From: Elusimicrobia bacterium GWF2_62_30
GTDB lineage: Bacteria; Elusimicrobiota; Elusimicrobia; Elusimicrobiales; UBA9959
Direction: 5' to 3'
DNA: 58,877 nt
Assembly: GCA_001799995.1 (NCBI GenBank)
Contig: MGUK01000058.1
Coordinates: forward strand, 1-58,877
Shown here: in pieces, positions 8,207-18,917 of the stretch
Position numbering within the stretch: position 1 is the first letter of the stretch
Layout of the letters: each line of letters opens with the position of its first letter
Translations under genes and position numbers: made by a program
Notes under the pieces: model-generated
What the model was told of the DNA's origin: nothing
Database searches by the model: none
What the model saw: only the letters and a program-made list of their open reading frames with translations

Positions 8207-8457
8207 GTTATCAGACCTTTGGCCTCCAGGGTGCTTAAAAAAGCGGCCGTATCCGCGGCCGCCTCCCGCTCCGGGACCTCGAATTCTTCCGCCAGCCGCG
8301 AAGCTATCTTCTCCCGGGCCACGCCCCGCTTCAGGCAGTTCCAGATGAAAGTGCCGGCAGGGTTCAGGGAATGCAGCGTTTGTTCTTCTATGTCCACGAC
8401 GTAAAGTTCCCCGGCCAGTTCCCGCGCGGCAAGTTTTTCTTTGAATTTGACGTTCAT
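8203..8457 (-). CDS. PqqD-family RiPP recognition element protein
   Basis: This is a stand-alone RRE, the peptide-chaperone fold that holds a precursor's leader for its modifying enzymes. Seen: 84 residues; the PqqD-type pattern VVDIEEQTLHSLNPAGTFIW followed by two helices ending in EVPEREAAADTAAFLSTLEAKGLI, matching PqqD/lasso B1 proteins in length and layout. Its start overlaps the kinase stop by 4 bases, and its stop overlaps the start of the 45-residue peptide by 4 bases, so the three are translationally coupled. There is no pqqA, C or E homologue nearby, so it is not a PQQ biosynthesis gene. Its likely partner is the adjacent peptide. Confidence 0.85.
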   Translation of the reverse strand: MNVKFKEKLAARELAGELYVVDIEEQTLHSLNPAGTFIWNCLKRGVAREKIASRLAEEFEVPEREAAADTAAFLSTLEAKGLIT

Positions 8458-9245
8458 ACTCCCACCAGCTCCGTGAACGAATCGTTCTTTTTGGCGAAGC
8501 GCAGCTCCCCGGAATTCCTGGTCGCCGCCAGCTCGGCCGCCAGGGAAAGCATAAGGGCCGCCGTCTCCGCGTCTTTCGCGAAATTCATGGAGCAGCGCAG
8601 CAGGAGCCCCAGCGCCCGCCCGCCCGGCAGCTCCCGCACCTGGTTGCCGCCGGCCTTAGCGAGCTTGTAGACGCCGCCCAGGTCGAAGCGCCTGTTCTCG
8701 CCGGGGCGGCGCATCTCGCCCCAGAAGGGCGAGCCCCAGGCGCGGAACCTGCCGCCCGCCTTCCTGACCGGCACCAGTTCGTCGCTCAGCAGAAAATGTG
8801 CCCGCGCGGCCAGCTTCGAGAGCGTGGATTTGCCGGCTCCGGACCTGCCGGGAAAAAGGTAGGCCTTGCCGTTCCTGGCGAAGGAGGCGGCGTGCAGCAG
8901 CAGCCCGCCTTTGCGCGGCAGCAGCCAGCTGTAAAAGCAGCGCAGGAAAGAATCCAAGGCCTGCTCCCGCGGCGCGCACTTAAGCGTCCCGCGCCCGCTC
9001 TGCAGGTCGAGAACGCAGTCGAAATCCCCGCGTTTCAGGCTCAGCACGCCGCGCTCTTCGCTCACCGCCGGCCTGAAGGGCGCCTGGGCGCCGCGGATGG
9101 AAGACACCGCAAAGCGGTAAAGCGGCCGGCCGGAGCCGCTAAAATTTTTATAGCGGCGCGCCGCGAGCCCGCAAAACCCTGCGTCCGGGAAATCGAAGGC
9201 GGCCGCAAGGCCGGCCGTCGCCAACACAAGGGTTTTACTCGTCAT
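8454..9245 (-). CDS. HPr-kinase-like (HprK/PadeK-type) ATP-binding protein
   Basis: This is a 263-residue protein of the HPr kinase/PEP-carboxykinase-like fold found with PqqD proteins. Seen: GLLLHAAS with His118; a P-loop GRSGAGKS at 133-140, matching the GxSGxGKS form of HprK; and LLSDELVPV with acidic residues at 155-156, the probable Walker B. It lacks the N-terminal domain of true HprK and no HPr gene is present. In the paeninodin-type lasso clusters such kinases phosphorylate the precursor's C-terminal Ser (established for PadeK/ThcoK). The neighbouring peptide here also ends in Ser. I chose the start at 9245 because it overlaps the upstream stop (TGATG); an earlier in-frame ATG lies inside the pilin gene. 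Confidence 0.75.
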   Translation of the reverse strand: MTSKTLVLATAGLAAAFDFPDAGFCGLAARRYKNFSGSGRPLYRFAVSSIRGAQAPFRPAVSEERGVLSLKRGDFDCVLDLQSGRGTLKCAPREQALDSFLRCFYSWLLPRKGGLLLHAASFARNGKAYLFPGRSGAGKSTLSKLAARAHFLLSDELVPVRKAGGRFRAWGSPFWGEMRRPGENRRFDLGGVYKLAKAGGNQVRELPGGRALGLLLRCSMNFAKDAETAALMLSLAAELAATRNSGELRFAKKNDSFTELVGV

Positions 9246-10558
9246 CAGGGAAGCGCCGCCGGCCACACAGTGGTGGTGTCCTGCCAGGACTGCCGGATAA
9301 GCACCACGTTGGTGGTCATGACGTTGGACGCCACGTCGGGATCGTAGTAGATCTTGCAATTGGAGTTGGAACTGATGTTGGCGTTGCCATCGACCACGAT
9401 GGACCCGTGCAGCAGGTCGGAACTGCCGCCGCCGTTGGGCAGCGTAAGGTCGCCGCCCACGTACATGAAACCGTGTATGGCGGGGCTTATGCCTTTTGTT
9501 ATGCCGCTGGCCCGGTAGCTGTTATTGATGTTGCCGAAGCAGACCGGCGTAGCGGCCAGGGCGGGGTCGTAGTCGGTGGTGTAATGCGTCCAGGGGGTAC
9601 CGTCACTGCCGCAATATTGCTTCCAGGCCGCCGGCGGGATAGTTGCGTTATAGGAAGCGATCGTGCGCTGATTGCCGTTAGAGAAAGTGAGGTTGCCCCT
9701 GACTATGATATTGCCGGCAACGGCCTGTTTGAAGTCGCTCCAATTGCCCGTAACGTAATACGTCTGTCCGCCGGTAGAGTTGCAATAATTGGGCCCGACT
9801 TTATCCGTGAAGTTGTTCTTGTCGTAGCTGCCGTTCTTGTAATACGCGTTCCCGCAGGCGTCGTTGCCGGCGGCTATGGCCGAACTCTTATAAGCCTCGA
9901 AATCCAGCACCGGCATGGGCGGGAGCTTGGTGTAGTAGGAATGCCACCACCAGCACTTCGGAGAATCGCAATTGGGAGGCGAGGCGCCGTTAGTGTCCAC
10001 GTAGGAGGCCCCGTTCTTTATACCAGCCGCGCTCCAGTAGGAGGGATACTTTTTACTGTACATATTCACTTCTTTCGGGCTGGAAACGGCGCCCCATTCC
10101 ACGTCTATATTGTTGCCGCTCATGGCGATGCCTTTGGCCGCCGCGATGCTGATGTCGCTCAGGACGGCGTTGCCGTAAACGACCTTCAAAGCGCGCGTTT
10201 CCTTGTTCTGCTTGTCGCGGCCTATGGCCGTGATGGTCACCTGCTGGGTAAGCGGCCCGCTGGTGATGGAAATGGCATAGGTACCGCTGAGGATATCGCT
10301 GTAGCCGGTGTCGAAACGGTAGCCCGCCTGGGTCTGTCCGTTCTTAAGCGCGGTCCAGGTGCTGGTGGATTCCACTATCTTCTGATAGGCCCGGTCCACG
10401 GCGGCTTCGGCCAGCTGGAAGGCGTTGGTGTTCTGGGTCTCCTTCATGCTCCATTTGGATTCGTTCTGGACGTACTTCACCATGGCCGGGATGAGGATCG
10501 CCAGCACCACCAGCAGGGCTATTACGCCCACCATTATCTGCCCGTTCCTGTTTTTCAT
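9245..10558 (-). CDS. PilX-like type IV pilus/secretion-associated protein
   Basis: This is a 437-residue protein with a single N-terminal membrane helix (GQIMVGVIALLVVLAILIP) followed by a helical KETQNTNAFQLAEAAVDRA segment. That layout is characteristic of PilX/PulK-like minor pilins, in which the 'QLAEAA' stretch packs into the pilus core. The C-terminal 300 residues are rich in Asn, Gly, Ser, Tyr and paired Cys, and look like an extracellular beta-rich domain (repeated GNI/GNL/GDL turns). A classical prepilin Gly-Phe-Thr-Leu-x-Glu motif is absent, as in some PilX relatives. Its start overlaps the upstream pseudopilin stop (TGATG), and its stop overlaps the kinase start in the same way, so it is coupled on both sides. 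Precise pilus role unknown. Confidence 0.65.
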   Translation of the reverse strand: MKNRNGQIMVGVIALLVVLAILIPAMVKYVQNESKWSMKETQNTNAFQLAEAAVDRAYQKIVESTSTWTALKNGQTQAGYRFDTGYSDILSGTYAISITSGPLTQQVTITAIGRDKQNKETRALKVVYGNAVLSDISIAAAKGIAMSGNNIDVEWGAVSSPKEVNMYSKKYPSYWSAAGIKNGASYVDTNGASPPNCDSPKCWWWHSYYTKLPPMPVLDFEAYKSSAIAAGNDACGNAYYKNGSYDKNNFTDKVGPNYCNSTGGQTYYVTGNWSDFKQAVAGNIIVRGNLTFSNGNQRTIASYNATIPPAAWKQYCGSDGTPWTHYTTDYDPALAATPVCFGNINNSYRASGITKGISPAIHGFMYVGGDLTLPNGGGSSDLLHGSIVVDGNANISSNSNCKIYYDPDVASNVMTTNVVLIRQSWQDTTTVWPAALP

Positions 10559-11064
10559 CAGTTCATTATCCTCACTTTCTGGATGGACAGCTGCAGCGCC
10601 TTTTTCCCGCCGCGGTAGGTGGGCGACTGCATGGTCATGGCCACGGAGATGATGCTGACATCGTCGGTCCTGGGGTAGGTAAAAGCGATATAAGCGAGGT
10701 TGGACGACAGGAGCGTAGTTTTTCCGGCGGTGCTCATATAAAGGTCCTTCCCACTCTGGTAGAACTGCATCGTAGCGGTAGCCCCGGCGGAATTAGTATA
10801 GCTGAACTGCACGCGCGAGGAGGGAGGCTGGCCGGTAACCTGGTCGATGACCACCGTCCCGCTCTGGGCCTGGCGGGTGAACCTGTTTATCATGGAAAGG
10901 GAGGTCCTGACGTCGCGCTGTATATTGTAGCGCGCCGAAGTCATCCGCCAGAAATTGGTCATCTGCATCAGCAGGGGAGAAGCGACACCGACGACCGTGC
11001 CCAGGATGGCCACGGTCATCATCACCTCCACAAGCGTATACCCCCTTTTCTTTTTAGCTACCAT
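10558..11064 (-). CDS. Prepilin-type pseudopilin (PilW/PulJ-like)
   Basis: This is a minor pseudopilin of 168 residues. Seen: a basic N-terminus ending in KKKRG, then YTLVEVMMTVAILGTVVGV, a class III prepilin signal with the cleavage Gly and Glu at +5 of the mature protein, and a long hydrophobic helix. The C-terminal domain contains the MQ/QFYQSGKDLYMS-type beta strands seen in PilW/GspJ-like proteins. It overlaps the larger upstream pseudopilin by 7 bases and the PilX-like gene by one base. It needs a prepilin peptidase and assembly ATPase, which must be encoded elsewhere because none is in this window. Confidence 0.8.
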   Translation of the reverse strand: MVAKKKRGYTLVEVMMTVAILGTVVGVASPLLMQMTNFWRMTSARYNIQRDVRTSLSMINRFTRQAQSGTVVIDQVTGQPPSSRVQFSYTNSAGATATMQFYQSGKDLYMSTAGKTTLLSSNLAYIAFTYPRTDDVSIISVAMTMQSPTYRGGKKALQLSIQKVRIMN

Positions 11065-13610
11065 GAGAAGTTCCTCGGAGTAGTGACCCCGGCGCTGACC
11101 GGGACGCCGGTGGTGGCGGAGCTGGCATATGTTACCGCGCCTGTATTAGCGTCGACCACCGGGTAAAAAGCCCGCATGTTGTAGGTTTCGGTGGCGCTGG
11201 ACCGCACGTCCAGGCTGTAAGTGCCGTTAGCCTGGCTGGAAACGGCGTAGAAGATGGCCTGGCCCGGAGCGCTGGCGGCTGTCACGGTCGGGAGCGGGTC
11301 GGGGACCGCGGCGGTGCTCGCAACTACGAGGACGCCGGTAGTAATAGCAGTCCCGTCTTTATTCACTGTGCCGGCTATGGTGCCCATCGCCCCGATTACG
11401 GTAATGGTACCGGCAAAAACCACGCTGCCGGCCACGGTCACGCTGGAGATCAGGGGTGTGGTCGGGGCCGTGGTATAGCTCTGCAGCGCGTCCAGGTCGG
11501 CGATTATCGTATAGCCGATGGCGGAGGTGGCGACGTAAATGTAGAAATTCCCGGAGCTATCGGTGGTATCCGTATAGATCGCCCCGCCGTTGCTGGCCTG
11601 CACCACGATGTTCGGCAGCGCCCCCGTTCCGGAGGTGACATACCCTTTGAGGTTGCCCCCCTGAGATAAATGGAAGTCCGGCAGCTCGGTAACCGTGCCC
11701 TCGGTCAGCGTAACGTCCGCATCGCTGGAGAGGTAGTTGCTGTTGTCCCCGCCGTAATTGGCCGTAATAGTGAGCGTGCCGGTGGGCAGGAACAGCATGT
11801 AAAAACCCTGGCTGTCGGTATTCACGCTTATGCCGCCGCTGCCGACCTTGATGGAGGGGTTCCCCAGGCGTTTTGTGTAATCCGGGCCGTTCCCGAATAC
11901 ATAGCCCGTAGCTATGCCTCCGGAGGCGCTTGAAGAAAGGATAAGCGTCCCCAGGTCCTTGTTCTGATTCGCCTGGACAACTACCCCCGCGCTGGAGATC
12001 AGCACGGTATTGGAAGCTATCGTTACGGTAAGGGTGTTGGCTGTGCCCTGCACCGAACTGGTAGCCACGTTCAGCAGCTGGAAGTAGCCGGTGGAAGAAA
12101 CCGTCGCGAGCGTAGAAAGGCCGTCGCTGGCCACAACCACCGCGCCTTGCGCCGGCGTGCCGGCTGTGGGCGCCTTAACCCCGGAATTGGTCCCGTAAGG
12201 CGGGAAGCTGCTGTCGATAGAAGAAATAAATTCGAAGTCCACCTCGTTGTCGCCGCTGTCGTAAGCGCGGCCGGCTCCGGGGGTGCTATGGTTATACTCG
12301 CTTTTACGCCTCAACTGCCACTCGAGGGGAAAGCCGTTCCACATGCTCTTTGCCGTTCCCTCGTAAGCCGGCGCGTCCTTGCCCGTAGCCCCATGCGACC
12401 AGCCGACGGTGTCTATTACGCCATTGGCGTCGTAGATCTGGATTGCGCCGGCCTCCATAGCCCGGATACAGCTGAGCACGGCGCCGAAAAGTTCGCAGGG
12501 CGGGCGGTTGGAGGGCGCGAATAAAGCGTCCGTTATCGGGGAGTTCCCGCCGGCGGTAAAAGGAAAGGAATTGCCTATCAGGTAATATTTTCCCGCCGCT
12601 ACGGTCTGGGTGATATAGGAAAGGGCGAATTCATTTATGTCCTTGCCTAAGCCGCTTTCTCCGAGAAACCGCAGTTTTACTGCGTTGCCTCCGGAGCCGT
12701 CGCCTATGCTGATAGTGTAGGTGGTCGGGTTATACAGCTCCACATACTCTATGTTCACGCCGCTTACCATGGTGGTGGAAGCCACCACCTGGCTTATCAC
12801 CAGGTGGTCGCGGACAAAAGCCATGCCGGAGACGGTGGCAGTGGCTATCTTCGTCAGCGTGAAGTTCTTTTGAGGGTACTGGCCGGCGTTTATCGTAAAT
12901 ACGGGGGTGTACGTAGAGTAATAGACCTGGCTGGAACAGACCAGCGAATAAGTGCCGGGCACCACCTGAAAGCTGTAGGCGCCGGAAGCGTCGGTGTAAG
13001 CGCTCCACCTGGGCGAGCCCATGACCTGTACCAGGGCGCCGGGCACGGCGGCGCCGCCGGGGAACCGGGTTACCGTGCCCGTGAACCCGGAGCTCATCGT
13101 GGCCACGTTCGGGTTCTCGTAATAACTTTCCAGCTGCACCTTCCGCGGCGTGCCGCCGGAGTCCATCCACGTTACGTAGACGGAGATCCTCTTCATCCCC
13201 GGGTCGTTGGAGGTGTACGGCAGGACCGTCTGGCTGGAACCGGTGACGGAAACATAATCCACGTTCACCAGCCGCCTCATGTTCGGGAAGCCCCAGAGGG
13301 TTATCTCCTGCGGGGGATAAGCGCTGGTATCGTAATTAAAATTGGGCGAATACCCGGTGCTGGCCGCCGTGTTGGTGGTAACGAGCAGCTGGTAATAGGT
13401 CTTGTTCTTGAGGACCTCCATCTGCTCCTGGGCGAGGTTAATGGCAATGGTCTTGATGCGGGACTGGGTAATGGCCCGGTTGATGTACTTGAAGCTGCCC
13501 ATGCTGCCGATAACACCGATGGTGATGACGGTCATGGCGACCATCAGCTCTACAAGGGTAACCCCGGCGCGCCGGCGGCCGGTTAAATAGTTTGCAAGGC
13601 CTTTCATCAC
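11058..13610 (-). CDS. Giant prepilin-type protein with carboxypeptidase-regulatory-like and lamin-tail domains
   Basis: This is an 850-residue PilV-like minor pilin, several times the usual pilin size. Seen: RRRAG then VTLVELMVAMTVITIG (Gly at -1, Glu at +5), the prepilin cleavage site and helix (about 12-45). It is followed by a pilin-like region to about 170, a CarboxypepD_reg/CnaB-like beta-sandwich (GTVTRFPGGAAVPGALVQV, about 178-240), a lamin-tail domain (VISQVVAST...NIEYVELYNPTT, about 265-480) and at least three further regulatory-like sandwiches to the C-terminus. The architecture suggests a tip adhesin or cargo-bearing minor pilin. It is first in the pseudopilin/peptide-cassette run and preceded by an extended -10 promoter. 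Ligand unknown. Confidence 0.75.
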   Translation of the reverse strand: MMKGLANYLTGRRRAGVTLVELMVAMTVITIGVIGSMGSFKYINRAITQSRIKTIAINLAQEQMEVLKNKTYYQLLVTTNTAASTGYSPNFNYDTSAYPPQEITLWGFPNMRRLVNVDYVSVTGSSQTVLPYTSNDPGMKRISVYVTWMDSGGTPRKVQLESYYENPNVATMSSGFTGTVTRFPGGAAVPGALVQVMGSPRWSAYTDASGAYSFQVVPGTYSLVCSSQVYYSTYTPVFTINAGQYPQKNFTLTKIATATVSGMAFVRDHLVISQVVASTTMVSGVNIEYVELYNPTTYTISIGDGSGGNAVKLRFLGESGLGKDINEFALSYITQTVAAGKYYLIGNSFPFTAGGNSPITDALFAPSNRPPCELFGAVLSCIRAMEAGAIQIYDANGVIDTVGWSHGATGKDAPAYEGTAKSMWNGFPLEWQLRRKSEYNHSTPGAGRAYDSGDNEVDFEFISSIDSSFPPYGTNSGVKAPTAGTPAQGAVVVASDGLSTLATVSSTGYFQLLNVATSSVQGTANTLTVTIASNTVLISSAGVVVQANQNKDLGTLILSSSASGGIATGYVFGNGPDYTKRLGNPSIKVGSGGISVNTDSQGFYMLFLPTGTLTITANYGGDNSNYLSSDADVTLTEGTVTELPDFHLSQGGNLKGYVTSGTGALPNIVVQASNGGAIYTDTTDSSGNFYIYVATSAIGYTIIADLDALQSYTTAPTTPLISSVTVAGSVVFAGTITVIGAMGTIAGTVNKDGTAITTGVLVVASTAAVPDPLPTVTAASAPGQAIFYAVSSQANGTYSLDVRSSATETYNMRAFYPVVDANTGAVTYASSATTGVPVSAGVTTPRNFSW

Positions 13611-13644
13611 AAGTTCCCTTCACCCCGGGACAATTAATACAGAT

Positions 13645-13653
13645 ACTATACCA
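13645..13653 (-). promoter_or_regulatory. Extended -10 promoter candidate for the pseudopilin/peptide operon
   Basis: On the minus strand TGG-TATAGT (13653-13645) is an extended -10 element. Predicted transcription start is near 13638, 28 bases before the ATG at 13610. No strong -35 is visible. The 193-base gap 13611-13803 otherwise holds only AT-rich sequence. Confidence 0.4.
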
Positions 13654-13803
13654 GACCGGTATAAAATTATGGCCAGGGAATGATCAGATCTTGCGCAAAT
13701 CTAACCGGTCACCCTAACCCTGCTACACATATAATACGGCGTTATGAAACGGCTGTGAATACCCGATTTCCACTTTCTTGTGACTTCTGTATCCCGGGAG
13801 CTG

Positions 13804-14568
13804 TCACGGATAAGCGCCGGCATCCTCTTCCTCGGCCGGGGCTTCCTTGCCGGTGGGCATAGCGCCGGCGGGCTCCTGCTCCTGAGCGGGCGCGGATTCC
13901 TGCGCGGCGGCGGGCACAGCGGGAGCCGCGGCGGCCTTCTTGCGCTTTACGAGCCTTCTTTTTTTCGCGGGCTTGGCGCCGGAGGTGTCCTTGTCCACCA
14001 TAACCCCGCCGGCCTCTTCCTGGCCGGCTTCGACCGCGGCGGGCGCCGGGCCTTTCTTGCGCCTGATAAGTTTCCTTTTCTTGGCGGGCCTGGCGGCGGG
14101 TCCATCGTTCTCACCGTCCGCGGGCGCTACGGCTTCCGCGGGGACCGGCTTGTTCCTGGCCGCCAGGAAATCGTCGTAGGCCTGGCGCTGCTCGTCGTCG
14201 AGGAAATCGCGCACCACATCGGGCATATCCTCGTTTATCTTTTTCATGGCCGCCAGGTTCTCGTTCATCTTGAAGCGCCACTTCTTTTCCTGGGCGGAAT
14301 TTTCCTCGTAGTCGTCCATGTTGCCGTCGAATTCGCGGGTCTTCTTGTTCACCGCCCTGGAGATCCGGTCCTCCTGCTTCGAGCTCAGGTGGAGGATCTC
14401 GGAGATCTCGGACATTATCTTCTGGGCATCAGGGCGCTGGAGCGCGGCTTCGCCGGCGGGAGTATCGGTCTTTAAAGCTTCAAGGCCGGGGAGCACGTCC
14501 ATGTTCGCGTCGCTGGCGGACGCGCGGAAAGGCAGGAACAGAAGAACAAAAAGCAGCAGGATTTTCAT
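13804..14568 (-). CDS. Periplasmic Spy/LTxxQ-like protein with basic and Pro/Ala-rich C-terminus
   Basis: This is an unrecognised 254-residue exported protein. Seen: a signal peptide (MKILLLFVLLFLPFRASA); an all-helical middle (about 45-130) with LHLSSKQEDRISR and DFLDDEQRQAYDDFLAAR, spaced like the LTxxQ repeats of Spy/CpxP-type periplasmic chaperones; then a low-complexity C-terminal half of Pro, Ala, Glu and Lys containing two near-identical basic modules, AKKRKLIRRKKG and AKKRRLVKRKKA, about 45 residues apart. The basic modules could bind nucleic acid, lipid A or peptidoglycan; this is not decidable from sequence. It has its own extended -10 promoter and stands alone between the pseudopilin run and korB. 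Confidence 0.6.
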   Translation of the reverse strand: MKILLLFVLLFLPFRASASDANMDVLPGLEALKTDTPAGEAALQRPDAQKIMSEISEILHLSSKQEDRISRAVNKKTREFDGNMDDYEENSAQEKKWRFKMNENLAAMKKINEDMPDVVRDFLDDEQRQAYDDFLAARNKPVPAEAVAPADGENDGPAARPAKKRKLIRRKKGPAPAAVEAGQEEAGGVMVDKDTSGAKPAKKRRLVKRKKAAAAPAVPAAAQESAPAQEQEPAGAMPTGKEAPAEEEDAGAYP

Positions 14569-14623
14569 TTTCCCTCCACAACGGCAACTTGCCGGCGGTT
14601 TTTAAACCCCGGTTAATATATTA

Positions 14624-14632
14624 ATTATAACA
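14624..14632 (-). promoter_or_regulatory. Extended -10 promoter for the Spy-like gene
   Basis: TGT-TATAAT on the minus strand (14632-14624), a consensus extended -10. The expected leader is about 50 bases and ends in a GGAGGG ribosome-binding site before the ATG at 14568. Confidence 0.55.
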
Positions 14633-14671
14633 CAATTAAAGGAAAGGTATCATACTCCGGGCAGCGGACGC

Positions 14672-14708
14672 AAAAAGAGCGCGGAAGATCACTCTTCCGC
14701 GCTCTTTT
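14672..14708 (-). terminator. Terminator after korB
   Basis: A perfect inverted repeat AAAGAGCGCGGAAG / CTTCCGCGCTCTTT with a 6-base loop. On the minus strand it ends in a T-run, downstream of the korB stop at 14733. Confidence 0.85.
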
Positions 14709-14732
14709 ACCGCCGTTGCGGACGCCCAGGGG

Positions 14733-15734
14733 CTACTTTATCTCCCAGGCGTCGGGGCCGGCCAGCAGGGACTCAAGCTCATGCTCCTTCGTATTTCCCA
14801 CCGAGGCGACCTGGTCGTAATAGAGTTCCTCGTAGGACGGCTTGCGGGTCTCCTTGAAGACCCCTACCGGAACGGGGAACTCGGGCTGCGTAAAGCCGCT
14901 GACAAGATAGGCCATCTCGGCATTTGTCTCGTCGTAAACGGCCACTTCCTTCGGCACGCCGCCGCTCTTGAACTCTATTATTTCGGGCCGGAAATTGCGG
15001 AAGACTATGCCTTTGTCCTTGTTCCTGCCGAAAACCAGCGGCTTGCCGTGTTCTATCCGGAGCAGCAGGTCTTCCCGGGCGACCGGGTCCTTGAGCGGGT
15101 CGAACTCCTTGTCGGTGAACGGCACGCACTTCTGCAGGACCTCCACGAAAGACGTGCCGTTGTGTTTTGCGGCCCGTTCCAGGATCGCGGAAGTGCCCGG
15201 GATGTCGTTATCCAGGCCGCGCGCCACGAAGGTGCAGTCCAGGCCCACGGCGAAGCGCGCGGGATTGAACGGATAATCTATGGCCCCGAGCGGCGTGGTC
15301 TTGGTCTTGGTGCCGGGCTGCGTAGTGGGCGAGGCCTGGCCCTTGGTCAGCGCATAGATGCGGTTGTTGAAGAGCACTATCTTCAGGCCGATATTGCGGC
15401 GGATGGCGTGCAGCATATGGTTGCCGCCTATCGAAAGGCCGTCCCCGTCGCCGGTCACCACCCAGACGGAGAGCTCCGGCTTGGAAAGCTTCACGCCCGT
15501 AGCCACCGGCAGCGCGCGCCCGTGCAGGGTGTGGAAGCCGTAGGTGTTCACGTAATACGGGAAGCGGCTGGAGCAGCCGATGCCGGAAATAACGGCGTAG
15601 TTCTCGTGCGCCAGCCCCATGCCGGCCAGCGTTTTCTGCACCATGTTGAGGATGGCGAAGTCGCCGCAGCCGGGACACCACTTGACCGGCAGGTTGGAAG
15701 AGAAATCTTTCGCTGTAAGCTTGGTTTTTTCCAT
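14733..15734 (-). CDS. korB: 2-oxoacid:ferredoxin oxidoreductase, beta subunit (2-oxoglutarate type)
   Basis: This is the thiamine-pyrophosphate subunit of a 2-oxoacid ferredoxin oxidoreductase, converting 2-oxoglutarate and CoA to succinyl-CoA, CO2 and reduced ferredoxin, or the reverse. Seen: 333 residues; KWCPGCGD and GIGCSS cysteines that bind the 4Fe-4S cluster; GDGDGLSIGGNH and the following NN for TPP-Mg binding; and the TKGQASPTT stretch typical of Kor/Por beta subunits. It lies 3 bases after korA on the same strand and opposite sucCD, whose product is the adjoining TCA step. This supports 2-oxoglutarate over pyruvate as substrate (inference). No separate ferredoxin-like delta subunit is present. 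Confidence 0.9.
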   Translation of the reverse strand: MEKTKLTAKDFSSNLPVKWCPGCGDFAILNMVQKTLAGMGLAHENYAVISGIGCSSRFPYYVNTYGFHTLHGRALPVATGVKLSKPELSVWVVTGDGDGLSIGGNHMLHAIRRNIGLKIVLFNNRIYALTKGQASPTTQPGTKTKTTPLGAIDYPFNPARFAVGLDCTFVARGLDNDIPGTSAILERAAKHNGTSFVEVLQKCVPFTDKEFDPLKDPVAREDLLLRIEHGKPLVFGRNKDKGIVFRNFRPEIIEFKSGGVPKEVAVYDETNAEMAYLVSGFTQPEFPVPVGVFKETRKPSYEELYYDQVASVGNTKEHELESLLAGPDAWEIK

Positions 15735-15737
15735 TGT

Positions 15738-17594
<1,857 letters not shown>

Positions 17595-17737
17595 GGCGGG
17601 ACCTCTTTAAAAGCTTTTTTCAGGGCTGGACTTGCTGATGGAAATTATACTACAAATTATATTTATGCGGTTCAATCCGCGGCCGCGCAGCCGCGGAGGC
17701 AGGACAGCCGGCGCGTAAATTTTACGGAGGCCCTTTA
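17595..17737. promoter_or_regulatory. Divergent korAB / sucCD regulatory region
   Basis: Two consensus TATAAT hexamers lie on the minus strand (17649-17644 and 17661-17656) upstream of korA. The same AT-rich block reads TATACT and TATATT on the plus strand toward sucC. A 7-bp GC hairpin (17677-17683 with 17690-17696) precedes the sucC ribosome-binding site GGAGG. No clear -35 boxes are seen, so the start sites are uncertain. Confidence 0.45.
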
Positions 17738-18895
<1,158 letters not shown>

Positions 18896-18917
18896 ACCCA
18901 TAATTTAAGGAGACCCT

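Noticed and set aside
8203-8457. PQQ biosynthesis locus
   Set aside because: Only a PqqD-like protein is present; there is no PqqA-type Glu/Tyr peptide, PqqC or PqqE.
8069-9245. Lasso peptide cluster
   Set aside because: The peptide has no Asp or Glu after residue 19 to close a lasso ring, and no asparagine-synthetase-like cyclase or transglutaminase-like protease is present.
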